Below are positions 44,994 to 53,962 of a stretch of 64,000 bases of DNA, piece by piece. The translations under genes and the position numbers were made by a program. Numbering within the stretch: the first letter of the stretch is position 1; every line of letters begins with the position of its first letter. Under the pieces are notes generated by a model. The model made no database searches. It was not told the DNA's origin and saw only the letters and a list, made by a program, of their open reading frames with translations. The DNA comes from JAFGVL01 sp963662245. Its GTDB lineage: Bacteria > Bacteroidota > Bacteroidia > Bacteroidales > Paludibacteraceae. The DNA is taken from positions 77,671 to 141,670 of the forward strand of contig CAXXVQ010000007.1 of NCBI GenBank assembly GCA_963662245.2. Direction: 5' to 3'.

Positions 44994-47588
44994 ATGAAAA
45001 ACTTTACATTTAAAACACTTGCATTAGTGCTGCTTTCTAGCTTCGCAACTCTTTCAAATGCAACAAACTACTACGCCTCTCCTACTGGTACTGGAACAGG
45101 AACGATTGGAGATCCTTGCAGCCTAACATCTGGGGTTGCAAAGGCAACGACTCCTGGAGATACATTATTCCTAAGAGGAGGACAATATGATTTAACTACA
45201 AAAGTTGATTTCAAATCATATAGTGGTAACTCTTCTGCAAGAATTGCTTATTTTGCCTACCCTGGCGAAACGGTCGTTATTGACTTCAGGGGGCAAGTAT
45301 ACGGCTCAAGAGGTTTTCAAGTTGACAAAGACTATCTTCATTTCAAAGGCTTAAGAATACAATATTCAGGAGATAATGGAATGCATATAACTTCAAATAA
45401 TAATATTATTGAAGAATGTACATTCTACCGCAATTGCGATACTGGACTACAAATATCAGGCTCTTCAACTGGTGGTGTGGGTAACCTTATAAAAAATTGT
45501 GACTCATACGAAAATTTTGATTATCAAACTGGAACATTAGCAGCAGCCGACTTTGGAGGAAATGCAGATGGTTTTGCTGATAAATTATTTGACAACACTA
45601 ACGATACAAATATTTACGAAGGTTGTCGAGCTTGGAATAATGCAGATGATGGCTGGGATATGTATAATAGAAAAGGCATTACTCATTATAAAAACTGCTG
45701 GTGTTATGCAAATGGGCCTGCTAGCTATGATATGACCAATCACGCTAGATACAGTACAGACCAAACTTGGTTTGATCAATTCCCAGCAACGGTTACTAAA
45801 AAGGGAACAACAAATACTTACAATGTAACGCTTGCAAACTACACCAATTTCGGTAATGGTAACGGGTTCAAACTTGGAGGCGACTTCCGCAATAATACTG
45901 TGACAATGCAAAACTGTTTGTCAGCAAACAATACTGTACGCGGTTTTGATCAAAACAACAATGCAGGTGCAATGACACTTTATAACTGTACATCATACAA
46001 TAATGGTGTAAACTACGGATTTGGTGATAAAGTATCAAGTTCTTCCGCTTCACACCCAACAGCTGAAGTTCCAGCAACTAATGCAACATTAGACATAAAG
46101 AACAGTGTTTCTCTAGCAACAAAATCTGCTGATACTTGGCCAAGCTCAACATACCTTACTACTTCAAATAACACATGGAGTGGTTCGGTTACTTGTACCT
46201 CTGCAGATTTCATTTCGATAGATCCTAGCGTTATGACAAGTGCTCGTCAGGCAGATGGTAGTCTACCTAACATTGTTTTCATGCAATTGGCTACAGGTAG
46301 CGATTTAATTGATGCGGGCACAAATGTATCTCTAGCATATAGCGGAGCAGCTCCTGATATGGGATGTTTCGAATTAGGCAACCTAGACCAATTTCCGGGT
46401 GCTGTATCAACTCCAAGCAATAAAGATCAATCCTTAACTGAAGGTGGAAGCATTACTAACATTGTGTTTACATGGTCGGCTGGAGCAACAGGATTAACTG
46501 TCACTGGTCTACCAACAGGCATCAATACAAATACAAACAGTACTAATAAAACACTCACTCTATCTGGCTCTCCTACAGAAATTGGTGTGTTTAATTACAC
46601 AGTAACAACCGAAGGTGGTACAGGTACTCCTGCTACTGTAAATGGGAAGATTATCATTAAATCTACTTCAGCAAAAAAAATAGCATATGTAACTGATCTA
46701 ACAGCTACGAATGATACTAGAATCTATCCTGCTCTTAGCGAGAATATTGACTTCAATGTTACAAAAATTGATGGCACACAATCTTCAATTGATTTCTCGG
46801 GATATGACATGGTTGTTTTGAGTGAGTTAATTAACTCAAGTTCAGCAGGAATTACTGCAGTAAAAGCAGAACTAGCTAACAAACCAATCTTAATGATGAA
46901 GGTATTTGCTTACCCTAAAACAACATGGAACTGGGGTGGAACTGCCAGCGACTGGAAAACAACGCCTTCTACTACGGCTATAGTTGTAGATCCAGCGAAT
47001 CAATCAAACCCAATATTTACAGGTTTAAGCTTTACTGGAGCAAGCAGCAATGAATTGGAAATGGTGACTCAAACAGGACCAAACAATAAAGGTGTAAATT
47101 CAATTAACCCAACTTTAGGTACAGCTTGGTCAATTTCGGGAGGTTCAATTACTATTTTAGGTACAATTAAAGGACAAACGGCAAACGATATTTGTGTTAT
47201 GGAAATTCCTGTTGGAACAACTGTAAGCGGCTCTACTATTGCACATAAATTTGTTCAAATAGGTATAAGTGGCGAAACATATGCGTATGCTTCAGACAAT
47301 GCATTAAAACTTATTGCAAATACTTGTTATTATGCAATGGGGATGTCAATTCCAACTAGCAATAAGCAAACTGCAAGAATTGATTTCTCTATTAAACAAA
47401 CAATGAATGAAATCAAAGTGATATCTGATGCTTCAATTATAGGGCTAAGTCTGTATTCAATATCTGGAAACAAGCTAACAGAGAGTCAATCTGAAACTAT
47501 TAATATTTCAAAAATAAATTCTGGAATTTACATTCTTGAAGTAAGTACAGAAACTGGAAAAGCATTTAAGAAAATAATTATTCAATAA
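44994..47588 (+). CDS. T9SS-secreted PL9-like pectate lyase
   Basis: 864 residues. Signal peptide (MKNFTFKTLALVLLSSFATL, cleavage near SNA). Residues about 24-470 form a right-handed beta-helix; DFGGNADGFADKLF and YEGCRAWNNADDGWDMYN are characteristic of polysaccharide lyase family 9 (PelL/PelX type), whose catalytic base is a lysine such as that in ADKLF. An Ig-like unit follows (NKDQSLTEGGSITNIVF), then a module of about 215 residues shared with the giant lyase (KIAYVTDLTATNDTRIYPAL, about residue 561 on), then a type A T9SS tail (GLSLYSISGNKLTESQSE to KKIIIQ). Cleaves pectate outside the cell. A TATATTTG box at 44955-44962 is its likely promoter. Confidence 0.87.
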   Translation: MKNFTFKTLALVLLSSFATLSNATNYYASPTGTGTGTIGDPCSLTSGVAKATTPGDTLFLRGGQYDLTTKVDFKSYSGNSSARIAYFAYPGETVVIDFRGQVYGSRGFQVDKDYLHFKGLRIQYSGDNGMHITSNNNIIEECTFYRNCDTGLQISGSSTGGVGNLIKNCDSYENFDYQTGTLAAADFGGNADGFADKLFDNTNDTNIYEGCRAWNNADDGWDMYNRKGITHYKNCWCYANGPASYDMTNHARYSTDQTWFDQFPATVTKKGTTNTYNVTLANYTNFGNGNGFKLGGDFRNNTVTMQNCLSANNTVRGFDQNNNAGAMTLYNCTSYNNGVNYGFGDKVSSSSASHPTAEVPATNATLDIKNSVSLATKSADTWPSSTYLTTSNNTWSGSVTCTSADFISIDPSVMTSARQADGSLPNIVFMQLATGSDLIDAGTNVSLAYSGAAPDMGCFELGNLDQFPGAVSTPSNKDQSLTEGGSITNIVFTWSAGATGLTVTGLPTGINTNTNSTNKTLTLSGSPTEIGVFNYTVTTEGGTGTPATVNGKIIIKSTSAKKIAYVTDLTATNDTRIYPALSENIDFNVTKIDGTQSSIDFSGYDMVVLSELINSSSAGITAVKAELANKPILMMKVFAYPKTTWNWGGTASDWKTTPSTTAIVVDPANQSNPIFTGLSFTGASSNELEMVTQTGPNNKGVNSINPTLGTAWSISGGSITILGTIKGQTANDICVMEIPVGTTVSGSTIAHKFVQIGISGETYAYASDNALKLIANTCYYAMGMSIPTSNKQTARIDFSIKQTMNEIKVISDASIIGLSLYSISGNKLTESQSETINISKINSGIYILEVSTETGKAFKKIIIQ

Positions 47589-47607
47589 GTATTTCTTAAT
47601 TCATAAA

Positions 47608-47640
47608 AGAGGGGTAACATGCAAATGATACCCCTCTTCT
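47608..47640 (+). terminator. Terminator after the PL9-like gene
   Basis: AGAGGGGTA (47608-47616) pairs with TACCCCTCT (47629-47637), followed by a U-rich tract. Confidence 0.9.
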
Positions 47641-48050
47641 ATTTTAACAAATATCAAACAATAAGTGTTAAATCGCATACCAAACTAAACTCTTGAACAA
47701 TATTTAGATAATTACTGCGTTCATGTAGAGGTGTGAAAAGAAATATTATACAAACTTCATCGTATTTTAGAATTTGTTAAAAACCAGTTTTCGTCTATGC
47801 TCTTTAGCATATGAGCTTAAGATAAAAAGACTTACTCTTCTCCCACAACAAACAGTCAAACATCTAATTACATTGATGTTACAATCATTAAAAAACAAAC
47901 AAGTAGTTTATTTTTTTAAGAACAGAAATGATCGTCAAGCAATCTAGATAAAACAATTCTGTTAAAAATCTGTTAATACAACAGACAGCAATTCGAATTC
48001 ATCTTAATTGATAATTAATATCAAAAAAACATATACTATAAATACAAACT
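47641..48050 (+). promoter_or_regulatory. Intergenic control region before the second PL1 gene, with a TTGATA/TATCAA dyad
   Basis: 410 bp without a plausible gene. A dyad TTGATA-N5-TATCAA at 48008-48024 lies 26 bp before the ATG and could be an operator. No TAnnTTTG box is seen close to the start, unlike most neighbours, so the promoter may depend on an activator. I see no RNA gene. Confidence 0.35.
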
Positions 48051-50639
48051 ATGAAAACATTCAAATCATCACTCCTTGCTCTCTTAATGCTGTGCTTTAG
48101 TGGTGCTTATGCACAAGATTATGCATTGACAAGTCCTATTGGATATGGAGCATCTGTTACTGGTGGAACAGGCGGTTCAGTAACTACAGTTACTACAGCC
48201 GCAGAATTTAAAACTGCAATTACATCATCAGGGTCAAAGATTATTCTAGTATCAGGAACATTAAACTTTACAACTTTACTCAAAGCTAAAGTTACCAATA
48301 AAACAATTATTGGTTTACCGGGAGCTATTTTAACAAACACTCTTGTTCCTACTTCAGAAACGGATTCAAAAACTAATACAGGGATTTTATATTTACAAAG
48401 CGGATCCGATAATGTCGTTATCCGTAATTTAACTTTTATCGGACCTGGCGCATGGGACTGTGAAGGTAATGACGGTTTAGCACTTGATGCTGCTACAAAC
48501 ATCTGGGTTGACCACTGTGATTTCCAAGATGGCATTGACGGTAATTTTGACATGAAAAATGCTACAGACAACATCTCTGTCACATGGTGTCGTTTTCGTT
48601 ACTTAAAAGGTACAAAGGCAGCATCATCGTGGACTTCGGACAAAGGAACAGACGACCACCGTTTTTCTGATTTAATTGGTTCAGATAAAACAGACAAACC
48701 ATCAAATAGACGCATCACTTTTGCATACACTTGGTGGGACAGCGGTTGCGTAGAACGCATGCCTAGATCTCGTCATAGCCAATTCCATTTCTTAAACTGT
48801 TACTGGAATTCTTCTTCAGCTAAAGTAAATCTAGGTCTTGGTGGATGCAAAGCATATGTTGAAGGATGCTATTTTGCTCAAAAGAAAAGCATTATCTACA
48901 AAGACTATAGCAGCGACGACAATGCCTCTGGGAACAGCCTTAGTTTTGTAACCTCAACTGGAGCAGTTGATGGACTTCCTGCCAACTTAACGGCATTAGG
49001 CAGCATTTCTGCACCAACATATTCGTATGCTCCTTTAACTGCTACTGATGCTAAAACTGCAGTAACAAACACTAGCTGTGGAGCTGGAGCTACACTTCTA
49101 GTGAATACTTCAACTGGGGCAGTTTCGTCTTCATGTGATGCCACTACTCCTACATTAACACTAAACTCTGCTAGTGCCACAACTTCTCAATCTGTACAAG
49201 AAGGAACTGCAATAACTAATATTACTTATGTATATGGTGGAACTGCCACTACAGCATCTGTAACTGGATTACCAACAGGTGTAACCGGGTCTTTAAGCGG
49301 ATCTATTTTGACAATATCAGGGACTCCAACCACAGCAGGAAACTACAGCTACACTGTAACAGCTACAGATGGAACAACAAATGCTAAACTTACAGGAACA
49401 ATTGCTGTCTCAAATGGTCCATTAGATACTCCAACAGGGATTACTGCAAATACAACTACAAACTCCATTACTCTTAATTGGGGAGCAGTTGAAAATGCAA
49501 CTAGCTATACTGTAAATTTCTGCTCTAGTACCGGAGGCACTAGTTCTAAAGAATACAACTTTAATAGTGAAACAGCAGCGTCGTACACAACTAATACTTC
49601 ATTATCAAATGGATTAAATATTGTTAGCTCAGGTAAGGCTGTAACTATTAAATCTGGATCTGGCACATACGGAGGTGTAGCCATCACTCAATATCTAAAC
49701 TTTTATGGAGGTGGCTCAACAAGCGATTGTGCTCTTAGCATTACAACTACTGGAGCAGTAACCCTAACTTTGTATTCTAATGCCGGTACAAAAGGACGAT
49801 CCCTTATTGTAAATAATGGAACGAATGAATTAGTTAGTGGAGGAACATCTAGTGACGAGTTTGATATTGAACTACCTGCTGCTGGAACATACTACATATA
49901 CTCAGCTGCTAGTGGAATTGATCTATTCCTAATTAAATTATCTAGTTCAGCTACTTGTACCGAAACTACTGTCACTACAAATTCGTTCACTGCAAGCAAC
50001 TTAACTCCTGGAGTTACATATACATACCAAGTCAAAGCAAATGCAAGCAGCTATCCATCAGGAGAGTACTCAACAGCATCGAGCGTAACTACTCCAACTT
50101 CATCTAATCCGGTAAATGGAACATACAGCTTGACAAGCGGTTCTACTTCACAAACAGTTAATGCAGGGAATGCAATTACACCAATAGTATATTCTTACAG
50201 TGGTACATTTAGCGGAATTACTTGGACTGGAACAACAAACGGCTCTACTGCTCCTAGTGGAATAACTGTTACAACAACATCATCATCAATTACAATCAAC
50301 GGATCTCCTGCTACTGGAACATATGGCTATTCATTCTATATTGCAGGTAATGGCGGAGGTTCAAATTCGGCTACAGCAAGCGGAAGTATCGTTTCAAAAT
50401 CAACAAGTACAGATTGTTCTTCTACTAAAATGGACATTGATTTAATTATAACAAATAGTTATATTTCAGTTAACAATGCTGAGGTTGATGAAATTACTCT
50501 TTATACAATCACCGGAAACAAGGTAGAATCAGTAAATGATTCGAGCTTAAACATCAGCTCACTAAACTCTGGAATCTATATCGTTGTCATCAAAACAACT
50601 GATGGTAAAGTTGCAAGCCAGAAGATTATCAAGAAATAA
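48051..50639 (+). CDS. T9SS-secreted PL1 pectate lyase
   Basis: 862 residues. Signal peptide (MKTFKSSLLALLMLCFSGAY, cleavage near AQ). Residues about 24-345 are a PL1 parallel beta-helix: DYALTSPIGYGASVTGGTGG, WVDHCDFQDGIDGNFDMKNA with calcium-binding aspartates, SVTWCRFRYLKG, and CVERMPRSRHSQFHFLNCYW with the catalytic arginine. Then an Ig-like unit, a fibronectin III unit interrupted by a beta-sandwich domain (about 49546-49953), another Ig-like unit and a type A T9SS tail (DEITLYTITGNKVESVND to KIIKK). Closely related to the broken N-terminal part of the giant gene. Cleaves pectate outside the cell. Confidence 0.92.
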   Translation: MKTFKSSLLALLMLCFSGAYAQDYALTSPIGYGASVTGGTGGSVTTVTTAAEFKTAITSSGSKIILVSGTLNFTTLLKAKVTNKTIIGLPGAILTNTLVPTSETDSKTNTGILYLQSGSDNVVIRNLTFIGPGAWDCEGNDGLALDAATNIWVDHCDFQDGIDGNFDMKNATDNISVTWCRFRYLKGTKAASSWTSDKGTDDHRFSDLIGSDKTDKPSNRRITFAYTWWDSGCVERMPRSRHSQFHFLNCYWNSSSAKVNLGLGGCKAYVEGCYFAQKKSIIYKDYSSDDNASGNSLSFVTSTGAVDGLPANLTALGSISAPTYSYAPLTATDAKTAVTNTSCGAGATLLVNTSTGAVSSSCDATTPTLTLNSASATTSQSVQEGTAITNITYVYGGTATTASVTGLPTGVTGSLSGSILTISGTPTTAGNYSYTVTATDGTTNAKLTGTIAVSNGPLDTPTGITANTTTNSITLNWGAVENATSYTVNFCSSTGGTSSKEYNFNSETAASYTTNTSLSNGLNIVSSGKAVTIKSGSGTYGGVAITQYLNFYGGGSTSDCALSITTTGAVTLTLYSNAGTKGRSLIVNNGTNELVSGGTSSDEFDIELPAAGTYYIYSAASGIDLFLIKLSSSATCTETTVTTNSFTASNLTPGVTYTYQVKANASSYPSGEYSTASSVTTPTSSNPVNGTYSLTSGSTSQTVNAGNAITPIVYSYSGTFSGITWTGTTNGSTAPSGITVTTTSSSITINGSPATGTYGYSFYIAGNGGGSNSATASGSIVSKSTSTDCSSTKMDIDLIITNSYISVNNAEVDEITLYTITGNKVESVNDSSLNISSLNSGIYIVVIKTTDGKVASQKIIKK

Positions 50640-50658
50640 CTTTTCTTATATAAATATT

Positions 50659-50690
50659 GAAAGGCAATCCATATAGGATTGCCTTTCTTT
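50659..50690 (+). terminator. Terminator after the second PL1 gene
   Basis: Perfect 12-bp stem GAAAGGCAATCC/GGATTGCCTTTC (50659-50670, 50676-50687), five-base loop, U tract. Confidence 0.94.
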
Positions 50691-50716
50691 TTTATCTCTA
50701 ATACGATAAGAAATAA

Positions 50717-50747
50717 AAAAGGATGACTAATCTCTTGCCATCCTTTT
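50717..50747 (-). terminator. Terminator of the hisA-hisIE-ftsE operon
   Basis: AAAAGGATG (50717-50725) pairs with CATCCTTTT (50739-50747); on the minus strand it is followed by a U-rich tract, 20 bp after ftsE. Confidence 0.82.
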
Positions 50748-50768
50748 CCATTATATATTTTAAGTTGT

Positions 50769-51551
50769 TTATTCTACAGTAGCGTTAGTTTCCTCTTGAA
50801 CCTCTGCACTATGCTCTTCTTCCACCAACTCTTGTTCAACTACTTCAGCCGTATCTTTAGACATCAAAACTATCTTCTCTTCCCACATCTTTTCATCTTC
50901 AAAGCGAAGCACTCTTCCGGGAAAATCTTGTAACCATTTCATATTATGCGTAGACATAATCACTGTAGTGCCTTCCTGCTGAATACTACGAAGCAATTTA
51001 ATGATATCTGAGCCCGTTTCTGTATCCAAGTGACCCGTTGGCTCATCAGCAAGAATTATATCAGGAGAATTAAGCAATGCGCGGGCAATAACGATACGCT
51101 GTTGCTCACCACCAGATAATTGGTGAGGCATCTTATACCCCTTGTTAGACATACCTACCTGCTTAAGCACATCAGCAATTCGTTTTTCCATTTCATCTTT
51201 CTTCTTCCAGCCGGTTGCTTTTAGCACAAACATAAGGTTATCATGAATTGTACGATCAATAAGCAGCTGAAAATCTTGGTAAATTATCCCAAGTTTTCTA
51301 CGAAGATGCGGAACATGTCTGCGTTTTAGCTTTTGCAGGTTATAACTAAATATCTGCGCTTGTTCTCCCGAATGAATTGGCACTTCGGCATAAAAAGATT
51401 TTAATAAAGAACTTTTACCACTACCGACACGACCGATTAGGTAAACAAATTCTCCCTTTCTAACTTCAAGATTGACATCCTTCAACACAACTACTTCTGA
51501 TTGAAAGAGGTCTACACTTACATATTTAATTAATAAATTTGAGTCTTCCAT
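50769..51551 (-). CDS. ftsE: FtsE-like ABC transporter ATPase
   Basis: 260 residues. Walker A is GRVGSGKSS (40-48), the Q-loop IIYQDFQLLID, the signature LSGGEQQ (145-151), Walker B IILADE (165-170) and the H-loop STHN (His about 202). The sequence is of the FtsE type that works with FtsX at the division site to control peptidoglycan hydrolases. The FtsX gene is not next to it here. A C-terminal acidic tail of about 40 residues (TAEVVEQELVEEEHSAEV) extends past the usual FtsE end. It is third in the his operon, 12 bp after hisIE; that placement is unusual for a division gene. A LolD-like transporter is a possible alternative. Confidence 0.85.
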   Translation of the reverse strand: MEDSNLLIKYVSVDLFQSEVVVLKDVNLEVRKGEFVYLIGRVGSGKSSLLKSFYAEVPIHSGEQAQIFSYNLQKLKRRHVPHLRRKLGIIYQDFQLLIDRTIHDNLMFVLKATGWKKKDEMEKRIADVLKQVGMSNKGYKMPHQLSGGEQQRIVIARALLNSPDIILADEPTGHLDTETGSDIIKLLRSIQQEGTTVIMSTHNMKWLQDFPGRVLRFEDEKMWEEKIVLMSKDTAEVVEQELVEEEHSAEVQEETNATVE

Positions 51552-51563
51552 TAGGATCCAATT

Positions 51564-52163
51564 TTAGTTGGGTTTATGTCTCTTTTTAAGCTCTTTTGCT
51601 AAATCTTCTAAACGATATCCTTTAGAAGTTAATAATACGATTAAGTGAAAAATTAAATCCGAAGCCTCATACAAAAATCCTTCTTCCGTTCCATTAGTAG
51701 CTTCAATAACTGTTTCTACAGCTTCTTCTCCTACTTTTTGAGCCATACGATTAATTCCTTTATTAAATAAAGAAGTTGTATATGAACCTTCCGGCATTTC
51801 TTCATGACGCTTATCGATAAAGTCTTGAAGATATTTTAAAAACATAATCTCTTCCGTATTTTCTTCTGCCCAACAAGTATCTGTACCTAAGTGACACACA
51901 GGACCTACCGGATTTACTTTCACCAAAAGAGTATCATTATCACAATCAATTGCATATGAAACTAGGTTAAGGAAATTACCACTCTCCTCGCCTTTTACCC
52001 ATAAACGGTTTTTAGAGCGGCTAAAGAAAGTAACCTTACCTGTTGATTTTGTTTGCTCAAAAGCTTCTTCGTTCATATATCCAAGCATCAACACTTTTGA
52101 TGTTACAGCATCTTGGATAATCGCAGGCACTAATCCGCCCTGCTTATTAAAATCTATATTCAT
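51564..52163 (-). CDS. hisI: Bifunctional phosphoribosyl-AMP cyclohydrolase / phosphoribosyl-ATP pyrophosphatase
   Basis: 199 residues, the fused HisIE form. Catalyses the second and third steps of histidine synthesis. The HisI part (1-105) has MLGYMNEEAFEQTKSTGKVT, FFSRSKNRLWVKGEESGN and the zinc-binding HLGTDTCW. The HisE part (about 110-199) has LFNKGINRMAQKVGEEAVET and SDLIFHLIVLL. It is separated from hisA by 57 bp that hold four copies of a 7-bp repeat, and followed 12 bp later by ftsE. Confidence 0.95.
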   Translation of the reverse strand: MNIDFNKQGGLVPAIIQDAVTSKVLMLGYMNEEAFEQTKSTGKVTFFSRSKNRLWVKGEESGNFLNLVSYAIDCDNDTLLVKVNPVGPVCHLGTDTCWAEENTEEIMFLKYLQDFIDKRHEEMPEGSYTTSLFNKGINRMAQKVGEEAVETVIEATNGTEEGFLYEASDLIFHLIVLLTSKGYRLEDLAKELKKRHKPN

Positions 52164-52164
52164 C

Positions 52165-52206
52165 TAGTTAATAGTTAACAGTTAACAGTTAACAGGTAAG
52201 AACCTG
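52165..52206. repeat. Heptanucleotide tandem repeat plus small dyad between hisA and hisIE
   Basis: Four copies of (T/C)AGTTAA at 52165-52171, 52172-52178, 52179-52185 and 52186-52192, ending directly at the hisIE start codon. It is followed by CAGGT-N4-ACCTG (52193-52206). The number of 7-mers could vary by slippage and change the spacing before hisIE. Confidence 0.7.
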
Positions 52207-52220
52207 TAAACCAATCTATA

Positions 52221-52943
52221 TTAATATGCAAATTTTTCTAAATCTTTCAAGCTAATTTTGCCTTCGTAAATTGCTTTTCCAAAGATAACCGCAGGAACTT
52301 TTGCAGCTTCCAGTTCATCAATATCAGCAATCGAGCTCACTCCGCCACTCGCTATTAAATATAAGTCAGGATATTGATTCAACACTTTTCTGTACAAATC
52401 AACAGATGGTCCTTGAAGCATACCATCTTTACTGATATCGGTACAAATAACTTTATTCACACCTTTACGCTTAAATTTCCCAATAAAAGGTAAAAGCTCA
52501 ATATTGGTAACCTCTAACCAACCACTAACGGCAAGCTTCTCGTTTTTAACATCGGCACCTAAAATGATTCGTTCTGCTCCATGATATTTAATCCACTTTG
52601 CAAAAGTATCTGGATCTTTCACCGCAATACTTCCACCTGTTACCATTGATGCTCCTGATTCAAATGCAATGTTCACATCTTCATCAGACTTAAGTCCACC
52701 GCCAAAATCAACTATCAATGAGGTTTCAAGTACTATTTGTTCAAGAACTTTGTGGTTAACAATATGGTGAGCTTTTGCACCATCAAGGTCTACTAAATGT
52801 AAACGCTTAATGCCGGCAGCTTCAAACATCTTAGCAACTTCTACAGGGTTTTCGTTATAAACTGTTTTTTGATTATAATCTCCCTGAGAAAGGCGCACGC
52901 ACTTGCCATCAATAATATCAATAGCAGGAATTATTTCTATCAT
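52221..52943 (-). CDS. hisA: Phosphoribosylformimino-5-aminoimidazole carboxamide ribotide isomerase
   Basis: 240 residues, a TIM barrel. Catalyses the fourth step of histidine synthesis. MIEIIPAIDIIDGKCVRLSQ with the catalytic Asp in PAIDI is a clear HisA start. LVDFGGGLKS, ILGADVKNEKLAVSGW, CTDISKDGMLQGP with the second catalytic Asp and LIASGGVSSIADIDEL complete the set. HisF, which resembles it and often lies between hisA and hisIE, is absent here. It has its own promoter on the minus strand at 52970-53000. Confidence 0.95.
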   Translation of the reverse strand: MIEIIPAIDIIDGKCVRLSQGDYNQKTVYNENPVEVAKMFEAAGIKRLHLVDLDGAKAHHIVNHKVLEQIVLETSLIVDFGGGLKSDEDVNIAFESGASMVTGGSIAVKDPDTFAKWIKYHGAERIILGADVKNEKLAVSGWLEVTNIELLPFIGKFKRKGVNKVICTDISKDGMLQGPSVDLYRKVLNQYPDLYLIASGGVSSIADIDELEAAKVPAVIFGKAIYEGKISLKDLEKFAY

Positions 52944-52969
52944 GTTTTATAAATATCAATACAAAATCA

Positions 52970-53000
52970 CAAAAATACGCTTTATTATCCGATTGTACAA
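52970..53000 (-). promoter_or_regulatory. Promoter of the hisA-hisIE-ftsE operon
   Basis: On the minus strand TTTTTG ending in TTG (52998-53000), 20 nt, TATTTTTG (52970-52977). Predicted leader of about 20 nt. No histidine leader peptide or attenuator is visible. Confidence 0.8.
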
Positions 53001-53145
53001 AAAGCTTTTACCATTGAAAAGAAAAAACAAGAATCATTTAGAAATATAGCTTCCATCTATGGCATTACATGATAAAACCTTATCTTTGGCATCTTGTTTG
53101 AAAATAGACAATTAATTACTTATCAACTAAATAAATCTAATTACC

Positions 53146-53817
53146 ATGAAAAAAATTGCATTTATTTTAATGTGCACAATGCTTTTTACATTAACTGTAG
53201 AGGCAAAAAACAAAATTAAATCTTATCCGGACTGTTATGTGTATGCGCAATCTGGCAGAAATACTGCTGCTAAAGGAAGTGCTGTTTCATTATATACTGG
53301 ATCAACTTATTCGCTTGAGAATGCATATAACTCAGCTGGAACAGACGACATTGACTTAATGCTTTACTATGGAAAAGCAAATAAAGCAAACGGTTACAAA
53401 GATAAAGCTTTCCATTTATTTTCTCCAGAAGATCCTGGAGCTGTAATTGACTGGGAAAAAGACGGAGGCACTACACCATATTGTAAATTTGAAGGAAAAA
53501 GCGATAATCCGGATTCTTATTTTGCTTTGAAAAACTGGAAAAAAAGAAACGCTACAAAAATCCAAAGAGTTACTGGTGTTGATTTCTTCAATGCAACATA
53601 CGAATCTCTTGATTCATTGAAAGTTGAAAATAACTATATGATTTCTGATGTTAAAGTTGGCGACATCATCGCTTTTGAATTCGCACCAACACACAGAAAA
53701 GCCGGTTTAAAAGGTCTTATGGTTGTTAAATTCATCAAAGACGACGAAACTAAACCTGAAAAAGCAGGACAAGGACCATATCAACAAATTATTTTTGACA
53801 TTAAGGTTCAAAAATAA
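53146..53817 (+). CDS. Secreted protein of unknown function
   Basis: 223 residues with a Sec signal peptide (MKKIAFILMCTMLFTLTVEA, cleavage after AKA-like VEA-K). The mature part is soluble: SYPDCYVYAQSGRNTAAKGS, IDLMLYYGKANKANGYKD and, at the end, GDIIAFEFAPTHRKAGLKGL with VVKFIKDDE. The repeated beta-strand pattern suggests a sandwich fold. I do not recognise the family, though it could belong to the set of small secreted Bacteroidota proteins. A TATCTTTG box at 53081-53088 and the terminator after it make it a single-gene unit. Confidence 0.7.
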   Translation: MKKIAFILMCTMLFTLTVEAKNKIKSYPDCYVYAQSGRNTAAKGSAVSLYTGSTYSLENAYNSAGTDDIDLMLYYGKANKANGYKDKAFHLFSPEDPGAVIDWEKDGGTTPYCKFEGKSDNPDSYFALKNWKKRNATKIQRVTGVDFFNATYESLDSLKVENNYMISDVKVGDIIAFEFAPTHRKAGLKGLMVVKFIKDDETKPEKAGQGPYQQIIFDIKVQK

Positions 53818-53837
53818 AAAGACAATAATCATCTAAT

Positions 53838-53875
53838 AAAAAAGCTCTTAACAAATATTTGTTAGGAGCTTTTTC
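53838..53875 (+). terminator. Terminator after the 53146-53817 gene
   Basis: AAAAAGCTCTTAACAAAT pairs with ATTTGTTAGGAGCTTTTT (one mismatch), followed by U-rich sequence. Confidence 0.9.
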
Positions 53876-53881
53876 TATTTT

Positions 53882-53962
53882 AGTTCGACTCTGAGTTCGA
53901 CTTCGCACACTCACCGTCTCTAGCATTATGCGACTCGTTCATTGAGCGTAGTCGAAATGAAC
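53882..53962. repeat. Interspersed REP-like sequence (TTCGAC / GAGCGTAGTCGAA type)
   Basis: AGTTCGACT is repeated twice at 53882-53903, and GTTCATT/AATGAAC (53937-53943, 53956-53962) enclose GAGCGTAGTCGA. Related TCGACTACGCTCAATGA sequences are scattered in many Bacteroidota genomes. It is inserted between two terminators' genes and has no coding role. Confidence 0.55.

Noticed and set aside
52221..52943. HisF in place of HisA
   Set aside because: The start PAIDIIDGKCVRLSQGDY and the second Asp region are of the HisA type.
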